Part shown: piece after piece, positions 17,222 through 25,390 of the stretch
Numbering within the stretch: position 1 is the stretch's first letter
How the letters are laid out: the number at the start of each line of letters is the position of its first letter
From: Candidatus Polarisedimenticolaceae bacterium
GTDB lineage: Bacteria > Pseudomonadota > Gammaproteobacteria > Chromatiales > Chromatiaceae
DNA length: 46,376 bases
Assembly: GCA_021647945.1 (NCBI GenBank)
Contig: JAKITT010000018.1
Coordinates: 1 to 46,376 of the forward strand
Direction: 5' to 3'
The notes under the pieces: generated by a model
What the model was told of the DNA's origin: nothing
What the model saw: only the letters and a program-made list of their open reading frames with translations
The model's database searches: none
Made by a program: the position numbers and the translations under genes

Positions 17222-17410
17222 AAATAACTCTTATTAAATAGGCTGGCTAAAATGGTCCCTACTTATTCCGAAAATTGCCGGCTGCTCATTGGCATCCGGC
17301 CATTGCAGCACTCACGCATCTGTGTGCAGAGCAACTATTTTGGCTTGCTTCGAAACAAATTGACCGATTTTAGGGGTAAGCTGAATAGTGACCGCTATTC
17401 TTGCATATTC
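17222..17410. other. Non-coding gap between ettA and MITE-like element 2
   Basis: No supported gene. The stretch carries the 13-mer CTTCGAAACAAAT (17349-17361), which recurs inside MITE-like element 3 at about 33874. That suggests an old dispersed-repeat remnant. A promoter for ettA on the minus strand must lie here but could not be pinpointed. Confidence 0.4.
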
Positions 17411-17414
17411 TTAG

Positions 17415-17597
17415 CCCGGATATTTCATAAATTTGTGCATAGATTGCGCAGGATATTGGTTTCACAAGGAAATTTCTGAAGAAATCCCGTATCAGTGATT
17501 ACGGGAGACTGAAGACCTTGGTACCCCTTGTGGGATGAATATTTCTTGTGGAATCAATAGACAAGCAAGGTTGTACATAATTTATGAATTATCCGGG
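17415..17597. mobile_element. MITE-like element 2 (183 bp), upstream of fliL
   Basis: CCCGGATATTTCATAAATT (17415-17433) is repeated in inverted orientation as AATTTATGAATTATCCGGG (17579-17597), 18 of 19 matching. The 4-bp direct repeat TTAG flanks both ends exactly (17411-17414 and 17598-17601), the mark of a transposition event. There is no coding capacity. An internal small hairpin CCCGTA...TACGGG is present. Ends beginning CC with a 4-bp duplication would suit an IS1380-type parent, but I cannot confirm the family. It lies about 200 bp upstream of the sigma54-type promoter of fliL. Confidence 0.7.
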
Positions 17598-17801
17598 TTA
17601 GCAACAGGATAAGGCGGATAGAGAGTAGAGTTTCAACGGAGAATTACGTGGATTCTTCGCATTGATGCTTGGCTAGTCTCTTTTTATATCTGCCAAAAAC
17701 CCGTCTTTGTATCATTATAAGTGTGCGCCAATATTCTGGCATGCTCTCTGTGTGATCTAGTAAGTCATTGAAATAATGATTCTATTTTCTTGTATTGCCT
17801 G

Positions 17802-17817
17802 TGGCATGCCAGTTGCA
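17802..17817 (+). promoter_or_regulatory. Sigma54 (RpoN) promoter for the fliL operon
   Basis: TGGCATGCCAGTTGCA matches the -24/-12 consensus TGGCAYGNNNNTTGCW at every fixed position with correct GG-to-GC spacing. It lies 26 bp upstream of the fliL ATG, giving an expected start site near 17828. In polar flagellates such as Pseudomonas and Vibrio, class II/III flagellar operons use RpoN with the FleQ/FlrA activator. The presence of this site directly before fliL suggests that this part of the cluster is transcribed independently of fliEFGHIJK. Confidence 0.85.
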
Positions 17818-17843
17818 TGAAGATACATATTAATTGAGGTGTA

Positions 17844-18410
17844 ATGAGCATGGCAAAAGAAGATAACGAAATAGAAGATGCAGAAGATGACCTGGATTTG
17901 GGTAATGAGAAGGCACCGGGCAGAAAGAAACTCATCATCCTTGTTGCCGGGGTGTTTTTGCTACTCAATATTGCATTAGGCGCCTATTTTTTCTTTTTTC
18001 TCAATGATGAAGAGAGTGTTGATGGCGTAGAGGGCGTAGAGGGCGTAGAGGGTGAAGTGGTAGAGGAGGTTGTCGAAGAGGATGACACAAGACCCACCTT
18101 CTACCATGCCATAGATGCGTTAGTGGTCAGTTTGGAGGGTAAACCAAGTCTATTGCAGATAGGCGTGCAGGTTCGGGTGAGAGGCGAAGATATGGCCGAC
18201 TTCTTAGCACACAATGACCCGATGATTCGCCATGAATTTCTCGGCATATTAGGTGTCCAGGATGGCAAAAAATTGAAAAAACGCGCCAATAAAGAGGCGT
18301 TGCAGCAGGCCTTGCTGGTGAAGTTGCGGCAGGTTGTAGTGGAGCTGAGCGGCCCTGATCCTGAAAGGGATATTGAGGCCATCTATTTTGTCTCTTTTGT
18401 AACACAGTAG
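17844..18410 (+). CDS. fliL: Flagellar basal body-associated protein FliL
   Basis: The 188-residue single-pass inner-membrane protein has an acidic cytoplasmic N-terminus, a membrane helix at about 32-54 (LIILVAGVFLLLNIALGAYFFFF) and a periplasmic FliL domain ending with the characteristic IEAIYFVSFVTQ. An acidic linker after the helix contains three GVE units (tandem GGCGTAGAG at DNA level). FliL surrounds stator units and supports motor torque. GAGGTG precedes ATG. It is the first gene after the sigma54 promoter and lies 9 bp before fliM. fliK is not upstream, unlike the usual order. Confidence 0.94.
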   Translation: MSMAKEDNEIEDAEDDLDLGNEKAPGRKKLIILVAGVFLLLNIALGAYFFFFLNDEESVDGVEGVEGVEGEVVEEVVEEDDTRPTFYHAIDALVVSLEGKPSLLQIGVQVRVRGEDMADFLAHNDPMIRHEFLGILGVQDGKKLKKRANKEALQQALLVKLRQVVVELSGPDPERDIEAIYFVSFVTQ

Positions 18411-18419
18411 TAAATAATC

Positions 18420-19439
18420 ATGAGCGTTAGTGATCTATTATCACAAGATGAGATCGATGCCCTTCTACATGGTGTAGATAGTGGCGATGTTGCAAATGAG
18501 GCTGAGGCAGTAGAGCCTGGAACGGCCTCATCATATGATTTCGCCAGTCAGGATCGTATTGTTCGTGGTCGTCTGCCGACACTTGAGATGATCAATGAGC
18601 GTTTTGCCCGCCTCTTTCGAACCAGTATTTTTAGCATGCTGCGTCGGAATGCCGATATCTCTGTCTCCGGTATTCAGATGCTCAAGTTTTCTGAGTTTAT
18701 CCATAGCCTGTTTGTCCCTACCAGTCTCAATCTTCTCCAAGTTCCACCATTAAGAGGAAAAGGGTTGTGTGTGATCGACCCCAAAATGGTGTTCAGTTTG
18801 GTTGATAATTTTTTTGGTGGCTCTGGTCGCTTCCACACCAAAATTGAAGGGCGTGATTTTACCCCAACAGAACTCCGAGTCGTGCAGCTGTTGTTGAAAC
18901 ATATCTACGCAGATCTGCAAGAGGCTTGGAAACCGGTGCTGGATTTAACCTTTACCCCCTGTGGCGCGGAGGTGAATCCGCAGTTTGCCAATATTGTCAG
19001 TCCCAGTGAAGTGGTCGTGGTTTCAACTTTTCATATTGATTTTGAAAATGGTGGTGGGGATATGTATATCTGCATGCCTTACTCCATGCTTGAACCTATC
19101 CGAGACCTGCTTGATGCAGGTGTACAGAGTGACCGAGGTGAGCGAGATCATCGCTGGGAAAAGGCATTATTCAATGGCTTTCAGGATGCAATAGTAGAAC
19201 TCTCTAGTGAGTTGACGACAGCGGAATTAACACTTGCTGAATTGGCTCAACTAAAAGTGGGTGATGTGATCCCTATTGTGATCCCTGAGTTTATTGAGAT
19301 CAATGCTGCTGAAACTCCCATCCTGAAAGGGACATTAGGCAGTAGCAGCGGTAACTATGCCATTAAAGTTGATGGGTGGCTGAACCATGCAGCACCCCGT
19401 ACAAATCTTGCTCTTCTTGAAGAAGAGAGCCTTACCTGA
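18420..19439 (+). CDS. fliM: Flagellar motor switch protein FliM
   Basis: The 339-residue cytosolic C-ring protein. Its N-terminus MSVSDLLSQDEIDALLHGV is the conserved peptide that binds phosphorylated CheY. The middle CheC-like domain (about 45-235) and the C-terminal SpoA domain (about 255-330) follow in the family's normal order (FliM is usually about 330 residues). Phospho-CheY binding to FliM switches motor rotation. It lies between fliL and fliN with short gaps (9 and 18 bp), as one operon. Confidence 0.97.
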   Translation: MSVSDLLSQDEIDALLHGVDSGDVANEAEAVEPGTASSYDFASQDRIVRGRLPTLEMINERFARLFRTSIFSMLRRNADISVSGIQMLKFSEFIHSLFVPTSLNLLQVPPLRGKGLCVIDPKMVFSLVDNFFGGSGRFHTKIEGRDFTPTELRVVQLLLKHIYADLQEAWKPVLDLTFTPCGAEVNPQFANIVSPSEVVVVSTFHIDFENGGGDMYICMPYSMLEPIRDLLDAGVQSDRGERDHRWEKALFNGFQDAIVELSSELTTAELTLAELAQLKVGDVIPIVIPEFIEINAAETPILKGTLGSSSGNYAIKVDGWLNHAAPRTNLALLEEESLT

Positions 19440-19457
19440 ATCTATGGAGTTTAGACG

Positions 19458-19883
19458 ATGAGTGACGATGATAAAGAGCCCCAGGCAGATGAGGCGTTGG
19501 CTGATGAGTGGGCTGCTGCATTAGAGCAACAGGAAGAGGAGGAAGATCTCGCTGCAGATCCAACGGAGGTGGCTGAGTTTCAGGCATTAGAGGAGGAATC
19601 AGTGAGTTCGACCTCGACTGGTGATGTCAATATGGATGCAATCCTCGATGTGCCGGTGACTATCTCTATGGAGATTGGGCGTACCAAAATTGCTATTCGT
19701 AACCTCTTGCAACTCAATCAAGGCTCTGTCGTAGAGCTTGATCGACTAGCGGGTGAGCCGATGGATGTGCTGGTCAATGGTACGTTGATTGCGCAGGGTG
19801 AGGTGGTGGTGGTGAATGAGAAATTTGGTATTCGCTTGACCGATATCATCAGTCCATCTGAACGGGTAAAGAGGTTGCAGTAA
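19458..19883 (+). CDS. fliN: Flagellar motor switch protein FliN
   Basis: The 141-residue protein has an acidic, Glu-rich N-terminus (about 1-50) and a C-terminal SpoA domain (about 60-135, LDVPVTISMEIGRTKIAIRNLLQLNQGSVVELDR, then VLVNGTLIAQGEVVVVNEKFGIRLTDI). FliN forms the lower ring of the switch complex with FliM and docks the export ATPase complex through FliH. GGAG lies before ATG. Its TAA stop overlaps the fliO ATG by one base. Confidence 0.97.
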   Translation: MSDDDKEPQADEALADEWAAALEQQEEEEDLAADPTEVAEFQALEEESVSSTSTGDVNMDAILDVPVTISMEIGRTKIAIRNLLQLNQGSVVELDRLAGEPMDVLVNGTLIAQGEVVVVNEKFGIRLTDIISPSERVKRLQ

Positions 19884-20299
19884 TGCGGCGTTTTGCGGTC
19901 ATCCTATCTATTTTTCTACTACCAGCCACCGCCTATTCTGTGGTTGAAACAGTAGAAAAAACAGCACCAAAAGTTGCTGTCTCCCCCATTAGCATGGAGA
20001 AAATCTTCTCCACAGCGGGTGGTCTACTGCTGATATTGGTGCTTATATTTGGTCTGGCATGGGCCTTTAAACGCTATACCCATCTGCCTAAAGGGAGTGG
20101 CCAGCAGGTAAAAGTTATTGGTGGTGTATCGCTCGGGCCACGGGAGCGTGTGGTGGTGGTTGAGGTGGATGATACTCGCCTTGTGCTGGGTGTTGCGCCG
20201 GGCCGTGTGCAGATGCTGCATGTGCTGACTGGGAAAGGGGGAGAGCAAGAGAGTTTTGCTAGCCAGCTTAACCATGAACTGAAAGAGGAGCAGGTATGA
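19883..20299 (+). CDS. fliO: Flagellar biosynthetic protein FliO
   Basis: The 138-residue protein has a signal-like N-terminus ([19 protein letters not shown]) and one membrane helix (about 45-65, [19 protein letters not shown]). A small cytoplasmic domain with the [32 protein letters not shown] signature follows. FliO helps assemble the FliP ring of the type III export gate. Start and end both overlap neighbours (fliN stop, fliP start), supporting translational coupling. Confidence 0.94.
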   Translation: MRRFAVILSIFLLPATAYSVVETVEKTAPKVAVSPISMEKIFSTAGGLLLILVLIFGLAWAFKRYTHLPKGSGQQVKVIGGVSLGPRERVVVVEVDDTRLVLGVAPGRVQMLHVLTGKGGEQESFASQLNHELKEEQV

Positions 20300-21021
20300 A
20301 ATTTCTACTCCTTCTGCTGTTGCTATCGTTTGATCTCTTGGCAGCGCCTGGGCTGGATGCGGTGACAGTCACTGCCAACGAGGCGGGTGGACAGACCTAT
20401 ACGCTGAGCATTCAGATCTTGCTCTTCATGACCGCGCTGAGTCTGCTGCCTGGGGCGTTGATGATGATGACCTCGTTTGCGCGCATCATCATTGTGTTGG
20501 CTATTTTGCGTCAGGCACTGGGTACACAGAGTACGCCAAATAATCAGATTCTGGTCGGATTGGCACTCTTTCTTACCTTTTTTATCATGGCGCCGGTGTT
20601 TGATGAGATTAACTCATCTGCATTAAAACCCTATTTAAATGAACAGATTACAGCGGGAGAGGCGCTTGAATTAGCCACTGATCCGATAAAGAAGTTCATG
20701 CTGGCTCAGACACGAGAAAATGACCTTGCCATGTTTGCCCGCATCGGCAATTTTGATGATATGCAGACAAGTGATGATGTGCCGATGACCTTGCTGATGC
20801 CCGCCTTTGCTACCAGTGAGTTGAAGACCGGTTTTCAGATCGGCTTTATCCTCTTTATCCCCTTTCTGGTGATCGACATGGTGGTGGCCAGTGTGCTGAT
20901 GTCGATGGGTATGATGATGTTGTCACCCATGATTATCTCACTGCCCTTTAAAATTATGTTGTTTGTGCTAATTGATGGCTGGGCGCTGGTGTTTGGGACA
21001 CTGGCAGCCAGTTTCTACTAG
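20296..21021 (+). CDS. fliP: Flagellar type III export gate protein FliP
   Basis: The 241-residue inner-membrane protein has a cleavable signal peptide ([19 protein letters not shown]), as usual for FliP, and about four membrane helices. Conserved segments include [46 protein letters not shown] and [28 protein letters not shown]. FliP forms the pentameric core of the FliPQR export channel. GAGGAG precedes ATG, which overlaps the fliO stop by 4 bp. Confidence 0.97.
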   Translation: MKFLLLLLLLSFDLLAAPGLDAVTVTANEAGGQTYTLSIQILLFMTALSLLPGALMMMTSFARIIIVLAILRQALGTQSTPNNQILVGLALFLTFFIMAPVFDEINSSALKPYLNEQITAGEALELATDPIKKFMLAQTRENDLAMFARIGNFDDMQTSDDVPMTLLMPAFATSELKTGFQIGFILFIPFLVIDMVVASVLMSMGMMMLSPMIISLPFKIMLFVLIDGWALVFGTLAASFY

Positions 21022-21031
21022 GTCTGTTCAT

Positions 21032-21301
21032 ATGACGCCTGAAGCTGTCATTACACTCGGTATCCAGACCCTTGAAGTGATCACCCTTCTCGCAGGGATA
21101 GTGCTGCTGCCTGCGCTCATGATCGGCCTGTTGGTAGCTACTTTTCAGGCGGCTACACAGATCAATGAGATGACCCTAACATTCATCCCAAAATTGGTGG
21201 TGATTGTTATTGTTTTGATGATCTCGGGACCGTGGATGTTGCAGGTGATGATGACCTTCACCATACGTCTGATCGAGAGCATACCGGAGTTGATACGGTG
21301 A
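21032..21301 (+). CDS. fliQ: Flagellar type III export gate protein FliQ
   Basis: The 89-residue protein has two membrane helices and the conserved core MTPEAVITLG...LLPALMIGLLVATFQAATQINEMTLTFIPKL. FliQ packs around FliP and FliR in the export gate. The open frame extends upstream to 20972 inside fliP, but the family length (89 aa) and conserved N-terminus place the start at ATG 21032. The stop overlaps the GTG start of fliR. Confidence 0.95.
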   Translation: MTPEAVITLGIQTLEVITLLAGIVLLPALMIGLLVATFQAATQINEMTLTFIPKLVVIVIVLMISGPWMLQVMMTFTIRLIESIPELIR

Positions 21302-22077
21302 GTTTCACTGACGCACAGCTGAGTGCATGGCTGGCGGCATTTCTCTGGCCTTTTATTCGTGTGGTTGCGCTCTTCTCCAGTGCCCCTATTTTGAGTGCGA
21401 GACAGTTTCCTGTGCGTATGCGAGTGGCTTTGGCGCTATTCATTACCGTGATGATCGTACCCACCCTGCCTCAGCCACCGGTGGTAGATGTCTTTAGCCA
21501 TGCGGCATTTCTCATCATGCTTCAGCAGATTCTTATTGGTGTGGCAATGGGCTTTGTCTTGCAGATGGTCTTTGGTGCACTGGTCTTTTGTGGCCAGATC
21601 TCTGCATACAGTATGGGGCTGGGTTTTGCCTCAATGATTGACCCTCAAAATGGTACCCAGGTGCCAGTGGTCTCGCAATATTATGTCATTTTAGCCACTC
21701 TGATGTTTCTACTACTCAATGGCCATTTGACGCTCATTGAGATGGTGGTTGATAGTTTTCACACACTGCCAGTGGCGACCGATGGTATCAGTCGTAACGG
21801 CTATTATGAGTTGGTTGCATGGGGCAGCCAACTCTTTATTAATGGCCTGCTAATGGCACTGCCGATTATCGGTGTTTTGCTGTTGGTCAATCTGGGTATG
21901 GGGGTGGTGATGCGTGCCGCCCCGCAACTCAATATCTTTGCCATTGGCTTTCCCATCACCATCATACTCGGTTTGATGGTGATGGCCGTTACCCTGCCCA
22001 ATATGCTGGCACTCTTCTCTGATATGTTAGATGACTCATTTCAGATGATTAGAGACACCTTGTTGATCGTGAGGTGA
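21298..22077 (+). CDS. fliR: Flagellar type III export gate protein FliR
   Basis: The 259-residue product has six or more membrane helices and family segments such as FSSAPILSARQFPVRMRVALALFITVMI, then YSMGLGFASMIDPQNGTQVPVVSQYYVI. A GTG start at 21298 overlaps the fliQ TGA (GTGA) and has GGAG about 10 nt upstream. An upstream in-frame ATG at 21232 would add 22 uncharacteristic residues within fliQ and is not preferred. FliR completes the FliP5Q4R1 channel. Confidence 0.94.
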   Translation: MSFTDAQLSAWLAAFLWPFIRVVALFSSAPILSARQFPVRMRVALALFITVMIVPTLPQPPVVDVFSHAAFLIMLQQILIGVAMGFVLQMVFGALVFCGQISAYSMGLGFASMIDPQNGTQVPVVSQYYVILATLMFLLLNGHLTLIEMVVDSFHTLPVATDGISRNGYYELVAWGSQLFINGLLMALPIIGVLLLVNLGMGVVMRAAPQLNIFAIGFPITIILGLMVMAVTLPNMLALFSDMLDDSFQMIRDTLLIVR

Positions 22078-22080
22078 GCG

Positions 22081-23223
22081 GTGGCTGAGAACGAGACAGG
22101 CCAGGACAAGACAGAGGAACCCACCACCAAACGGTTAGATGAGTCGCGAAAAAAAGGGCAGATAGCTCGTTCTCGTGAACTCAATACCATGGCGATAACA
22201 CTGGTGGGCACCCTCTCTCTGGTGCTGATGAGCAGCCAACTGGGTGAAGGTTTATCTCAGTTGATGAGTGATAGTTTCACCATTAGCCGTGTCGATATAT
22301 TTGAACCCAGAGTGATGTTGGAACGCCTGAAACAGGCGATTATTGATGCTTTTATACTGCTCGGCCCGTTCTTTATTATCATGCCTGTGGTGGCTATTCT
22401 CAGCTCTGTCATCCTGGGAGGAATCGCTTTTAGTACGGAGCCGATGGCTCCCAAACTGAGCAAACTGAGTCCATTGAAGGGTTTAAAACGAATGGTCTCT
22501 GTTAAAAGCCTGGTCGAATTGTTGAAAACACTGGCAAAGTTTGGCTTGGTGGGAGGGGTGACTGCGATCCTGCTCAACTATTTGATAGATGATTTTATTG
22601 TTCTCAACACCATGGAACTGCATCAAGGCGTAAGCCGAATGAGAGACCTAATCGGTTGGTCGGTGGTGTTGATTGCATCAACCTTAATCTTGGTTGCGGC
22701 GATTGATGTTCCATTCCAGATATGGGATCACAAAAAACAGCTGAAGATGACGCGGCAAGAGATCCGCGATGAGATGAAGGAGACCGATGGTCGTCCTGAG
22801 GTCAAAAGCAGAATTAGACAGCTGCAACATGAGATGGCACAACGTCGCATGATGGATGAGGTGCCGAAGGCGGATGTGATTGTCACCAATCCAACGCACT
22901 ATGCCGTCGCACTGCGTTATGACCAAACTTCGATGGGAGCGCCCAAGTTGGTTGCCAAAGGGGCTGATTTGGTTGCTGCCAATATTCGCAATGTTGCAGC
23001 AGAGGCCAATGTACCCATTATTGAGTCACCTATCCTGGCGCGTGCGATCTATTTTAGTACCGATTTAGGCCATACAATACCGGCCGCTCTCTATCTGGTT
23101 GTAGCCAAACTGTTGGCTTATATCTTTCAACTCAAGGTCTATACCGAACATGGTGGCACTACCCCAGGGCAGCCCGAGCTCTCTGTGCCAGATGATTTTA
23201 AGGGGGGCAAATATGATGGCTAA
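22081..23223 (+). CDS. flhB: Flagellar export gate/substrate-switch protein FlhB
   Basis: The 380-residue protein has four membrane helices in the first 210 residues, then a cytoplasmic domain with the autocleavage motif NPTH (VIVTNPTHYAVALRY). Cleavage between Asn and Pro switches export from rod/hook to filament substrates. The N-terminus (QDKTEEPTTKRLDESRKKGQIARSREL) is typical. The start codon is GTG at 22081, 4 bp after the fliR stop. The ruler protein FliK that triggers the switch is not encoded in the window. Confidence 0.97.
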   Translation: MAENETGQDKTEEPTTKRLDESRKKGQIARSRELNTMAITLVGTLSLVLMSSQLGEGLSQLMSDSFTISRVDIFEPRVMLERLKQAIIDAFILLGPFFIIMPVVAILSSVILGGIAFSTEPMAPKLSKLSPLKGLKRMVSVKSLVELLKTLAKFGLVGGVTAILLNYLIDDFIVLNTMELHQGVSRMRDLIGWSVVLIASTLILVAAIDVPFQIWDHKKQLKMTRQEIRDEMKETDGRPEVKSRIRQLQHEMAQRRMMDEVPKADVIVTNPTHYAVALRYDQTSMGAPKLVAKGADLVAANIRNVAAEANVPIIESPILARAIYFSTDLGHTIPAALYLVVAKLLAYIFQLKVYTEHGGTTPGQPELSVPDDFKGGKYDG

Positions 23224-23250
23224 ATATACGAGAGAGTTGAGGTTGAAGTG

Positions 23251-25359
23251 ATGGATTTGGCTGCTACTCTAAAGATGATTCGGCGCGGCATGCGTGATGG
23301 GCTCGGTGCGCCGATAATATTGGTGATGTTGTTGGTGATGGTGATTATCCCACTGCCGCCTATTCTGCTGGATATCTTTTTTACCTTTAATATCGCGCTC
23401 TCCCTGGTGGTGGTGTTGGTGGTGCTCTACACCACGAAACCGCTGGAGTTCAGCGTGTTCCCTAGTCTTTTGCTGGTTGCTACGCTGCTGCGTTTGGCGC
23501 TCAATGTCGCCTCAACACGTATTGTGCTGTTAGAGGGGCACAATGGCGGTGATGCGGCGGGTAAGGTGATTGAGGCCTTTGGTGCCTTCGTTATCGGCGG
23601 TAACTATGCCGTGGGTTTGGTGGTCTTCTTTATTTTGGTGATTATTAACTTTGTTGTGGTGACCAAAGGTGCCGGACGTGTCTCAGAGGTGAGTGCAAGA
23701 TTTACCCTTGATGCAATGCCGGGCAAGCAGATGGCGATTGATGCGGATCTCAACGCAGGCATTATCGGCCAAGATGAAGCAAAGATGAGGCGAGAAGAGA
23801 TCGCCAGAGAGGCAGACTTTTACGGTTCAATGGATGGTGCCAGTAAGTTTGTCCGGGGTGATGCGATTGCCGGTATTTTGATCCTACTGATCAACATCAT
23901 TGGTGGTCTGTCGATTGGGATGGCGCAGCACGGTCTCGATTTCTCAACCGCCATACGTTTTTATGTGTTACTCACCATTGGTGATGGGCTTGTAGCGCAG
24001 ATTCCATCGCTACTGCTCTCAACCTCTGCTGCCATCATTGTTACCCGCGTAAGTGGTGGTTCTGAGGATATGGGTGGTCAGGTCATCTCCCAGCTCTTTA
24101 AGAATGCAAAAGCACTGGCTATCTCATCAGCCATATTGGGCATGATGGGGGTTATTCCTGGCATGCCAAACTTCGCATTTTTAACCCTCTCTGCCTTGTG
24201 TGGTTTTGCCGCATGGCGAATTGCCAGGAACAATGAGGTGACAGCGGCGGCTGTAGCGGCAGCACCGCCACCGCCACCACCCGCCGAGATCAGTCCGGAG
24301 CAGCGTGACCTTAGTTGGGATGATGTGCAGCCGGTTGATGTGATCGGCTTGGAGGTGGGTTACCGCTTGATTCCTCTGGTCGATCGCACGCAAGGGGGGG
24401 AGTTATTAAACCGTATTAAGGGCGTTCGGCGTAAGTTATCGCAAGAGCTAGGTTTCCTTATTCAATCAGTACATATTCGCGATAATTTGGATCTCTCACC
24501 CAATGTCTACCGAATCTCTCTCAATGGCGTTACCGCAGGTGAAGCTGAAATTCATCCAGACCGTGAGTTGGCGATCAATCCTGGGCGGGTTTTCGGTACG
24601 TTGAAAGGTATCGAAACCACCGATCCCTCTTTTGGCCTAGAGGCGGTCTGGATAGATACTACACAACGGGAACATGCTCAGACATTGGGTTATACCGTGG
24701 TTGATGCAAGTACGGTGATTGCGACCCATCTTAGCGATATTTTGCAGAAACATGCCCATGAGCTACTGGGACATGAGGAGGTGCAACAACTACTCGATTC
24801 ACTAACTAAAATTGCACCAAAACTGGTTGAGGAGTTGGTGCCGAAAGAGATCTCAGTGAGCATCCTACTGAAGGTGTTGCAGAACCTGCTGGAGGAGCAT
24901 GTCTCGGTGCGTGATATTCGGACAATTGCCGAAACATTGGCGGAGCATGCACCAAGGAGTCAAGACCCTGGCGTTTTAACAGCAGGGGTCCGTGTTGCTT
25001 TATCGCGTAGCATCGTTCAGCAACTTGTTGGTTCTGAACAAGAAATTCCTGTTGCAGTGCTGGATCCAACTCTGGAACAAATATTGCAGCAAACATTGCA
25101 GAGCAGTGAAGGTGGTCAAGCGGGTTTTGAACCTGGGTTGGCAGAACAGATGCAGACAGCATTGGCTGAGACCGCCGCAAAGCAAGAGGCAGATGGACAA
25201 GAGAGTATATTGTTGGTGGCCGCGCCTATCCGAATCTGGATGGCTCGATTTGCCCGACACACCGCACCAGGAATGCGCGTCCTCTCTTATAATGAAATTC
25301 CAGATAACCGCCAGATAAAAGTGGTGGCAACAGTGGGTGGTACGGCAGCTATCGAGTAA
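23251..25359 (+). CDS. flhA: Flagellar export gate protein FlhA
   Basis: About 702 residues. The N-terminal half has eight predicted membrane helices and the FHIPEP signature region (FSVFPSLLLVATLLRLALNVASTRIVL). A short Ala/Pro-rich linker with AAPPPPPPAE (about 340-350) precedes the cytosolic domain (WDDVQPVDVIGLEVGYRLIPLVD to the end). FlhA forms the nonameric cytoplasmic ring that receives chaperone-substrate complexes. ATG at 23251 is preferred, with GAGG 8 nt upstream; an in-frame GTG at 23248 directly before it is equally possible. It lies 27 bp after flhB. Confidence 0.97.
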   Translation: MDLAATLKMIRRGMRDGLGAPIILVMLLVMVIIPLPPILLDIFFTFNIALSLVVVLVVLYTTKPLEFSVFPSLLLVATLLRLALNVASTRIVLLEGHNGGDAAGKVIEAFGAFVIGGNYAVGLVVFFILVIINFVVVTKGAGRVSEVSARFTLDAMPGKQMAIDADLNAGIIGQDEAKMRREEIAREADFYGSMDGASKFVRGDAIAGILILLINIIGGLSIGMAQHGLDFSTAIRFYVLLTIGDGLVAQIPSLLLSTSAAIIVTRVSGGSEDMGGQVISQLFKNAKALAISSAILGMMGVIPGMPNFAFLTLSALCGFAAWRIARNNEVTAAAVAAAPPPPPPAEISPEQRDLSWDDVQPVDVIGLEVGYRLIPLVDRTQGGELLNRIKGVRRKLSQELGFLIQSVHIRDNLDLSPNVYRISLNGVTAGEAEIHPDRELAINPGRVFGTLKGIETTDPSFGLEAVWIDTTQREHAQTLGYTVVDASTVIATHLSDILQKHAHELLGHEEVQQLLDSLTKIAPKLVEELVPKEISVSILLKVLQNLLEEHVSVRDIRTIAETLAEHAPRSQDPGVLTAGVRVALSRSIVQQLVGSEQEIPVAVLDPTLEQILQQTLQSSEGGQAGFEPGLAEQMQTALAETAAKQEADGQESILLVAAPIRIWMARFARHTAPGMRVLSYNEIPDNRQIKVVATVGGTAAIE

Positions 25360-25390
25360 CGATCTGCATGCCGCATGAGGAAGGTAAGGT

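Noticed and set aside
17252-17479. 75-codon open frame upstream of fliL
   Set aside because: Runs through the boundary of MITE-like element 2, no ribosome binding site, no recognised motif.
18026-18055. Tandem GGCGTAGAG units in fliL as a mobile or phase-variable repeat
   Set aside because: Only three in-frame 9-bp copies coding an acidic linker; not out of frame length, so no on/off switching expected.
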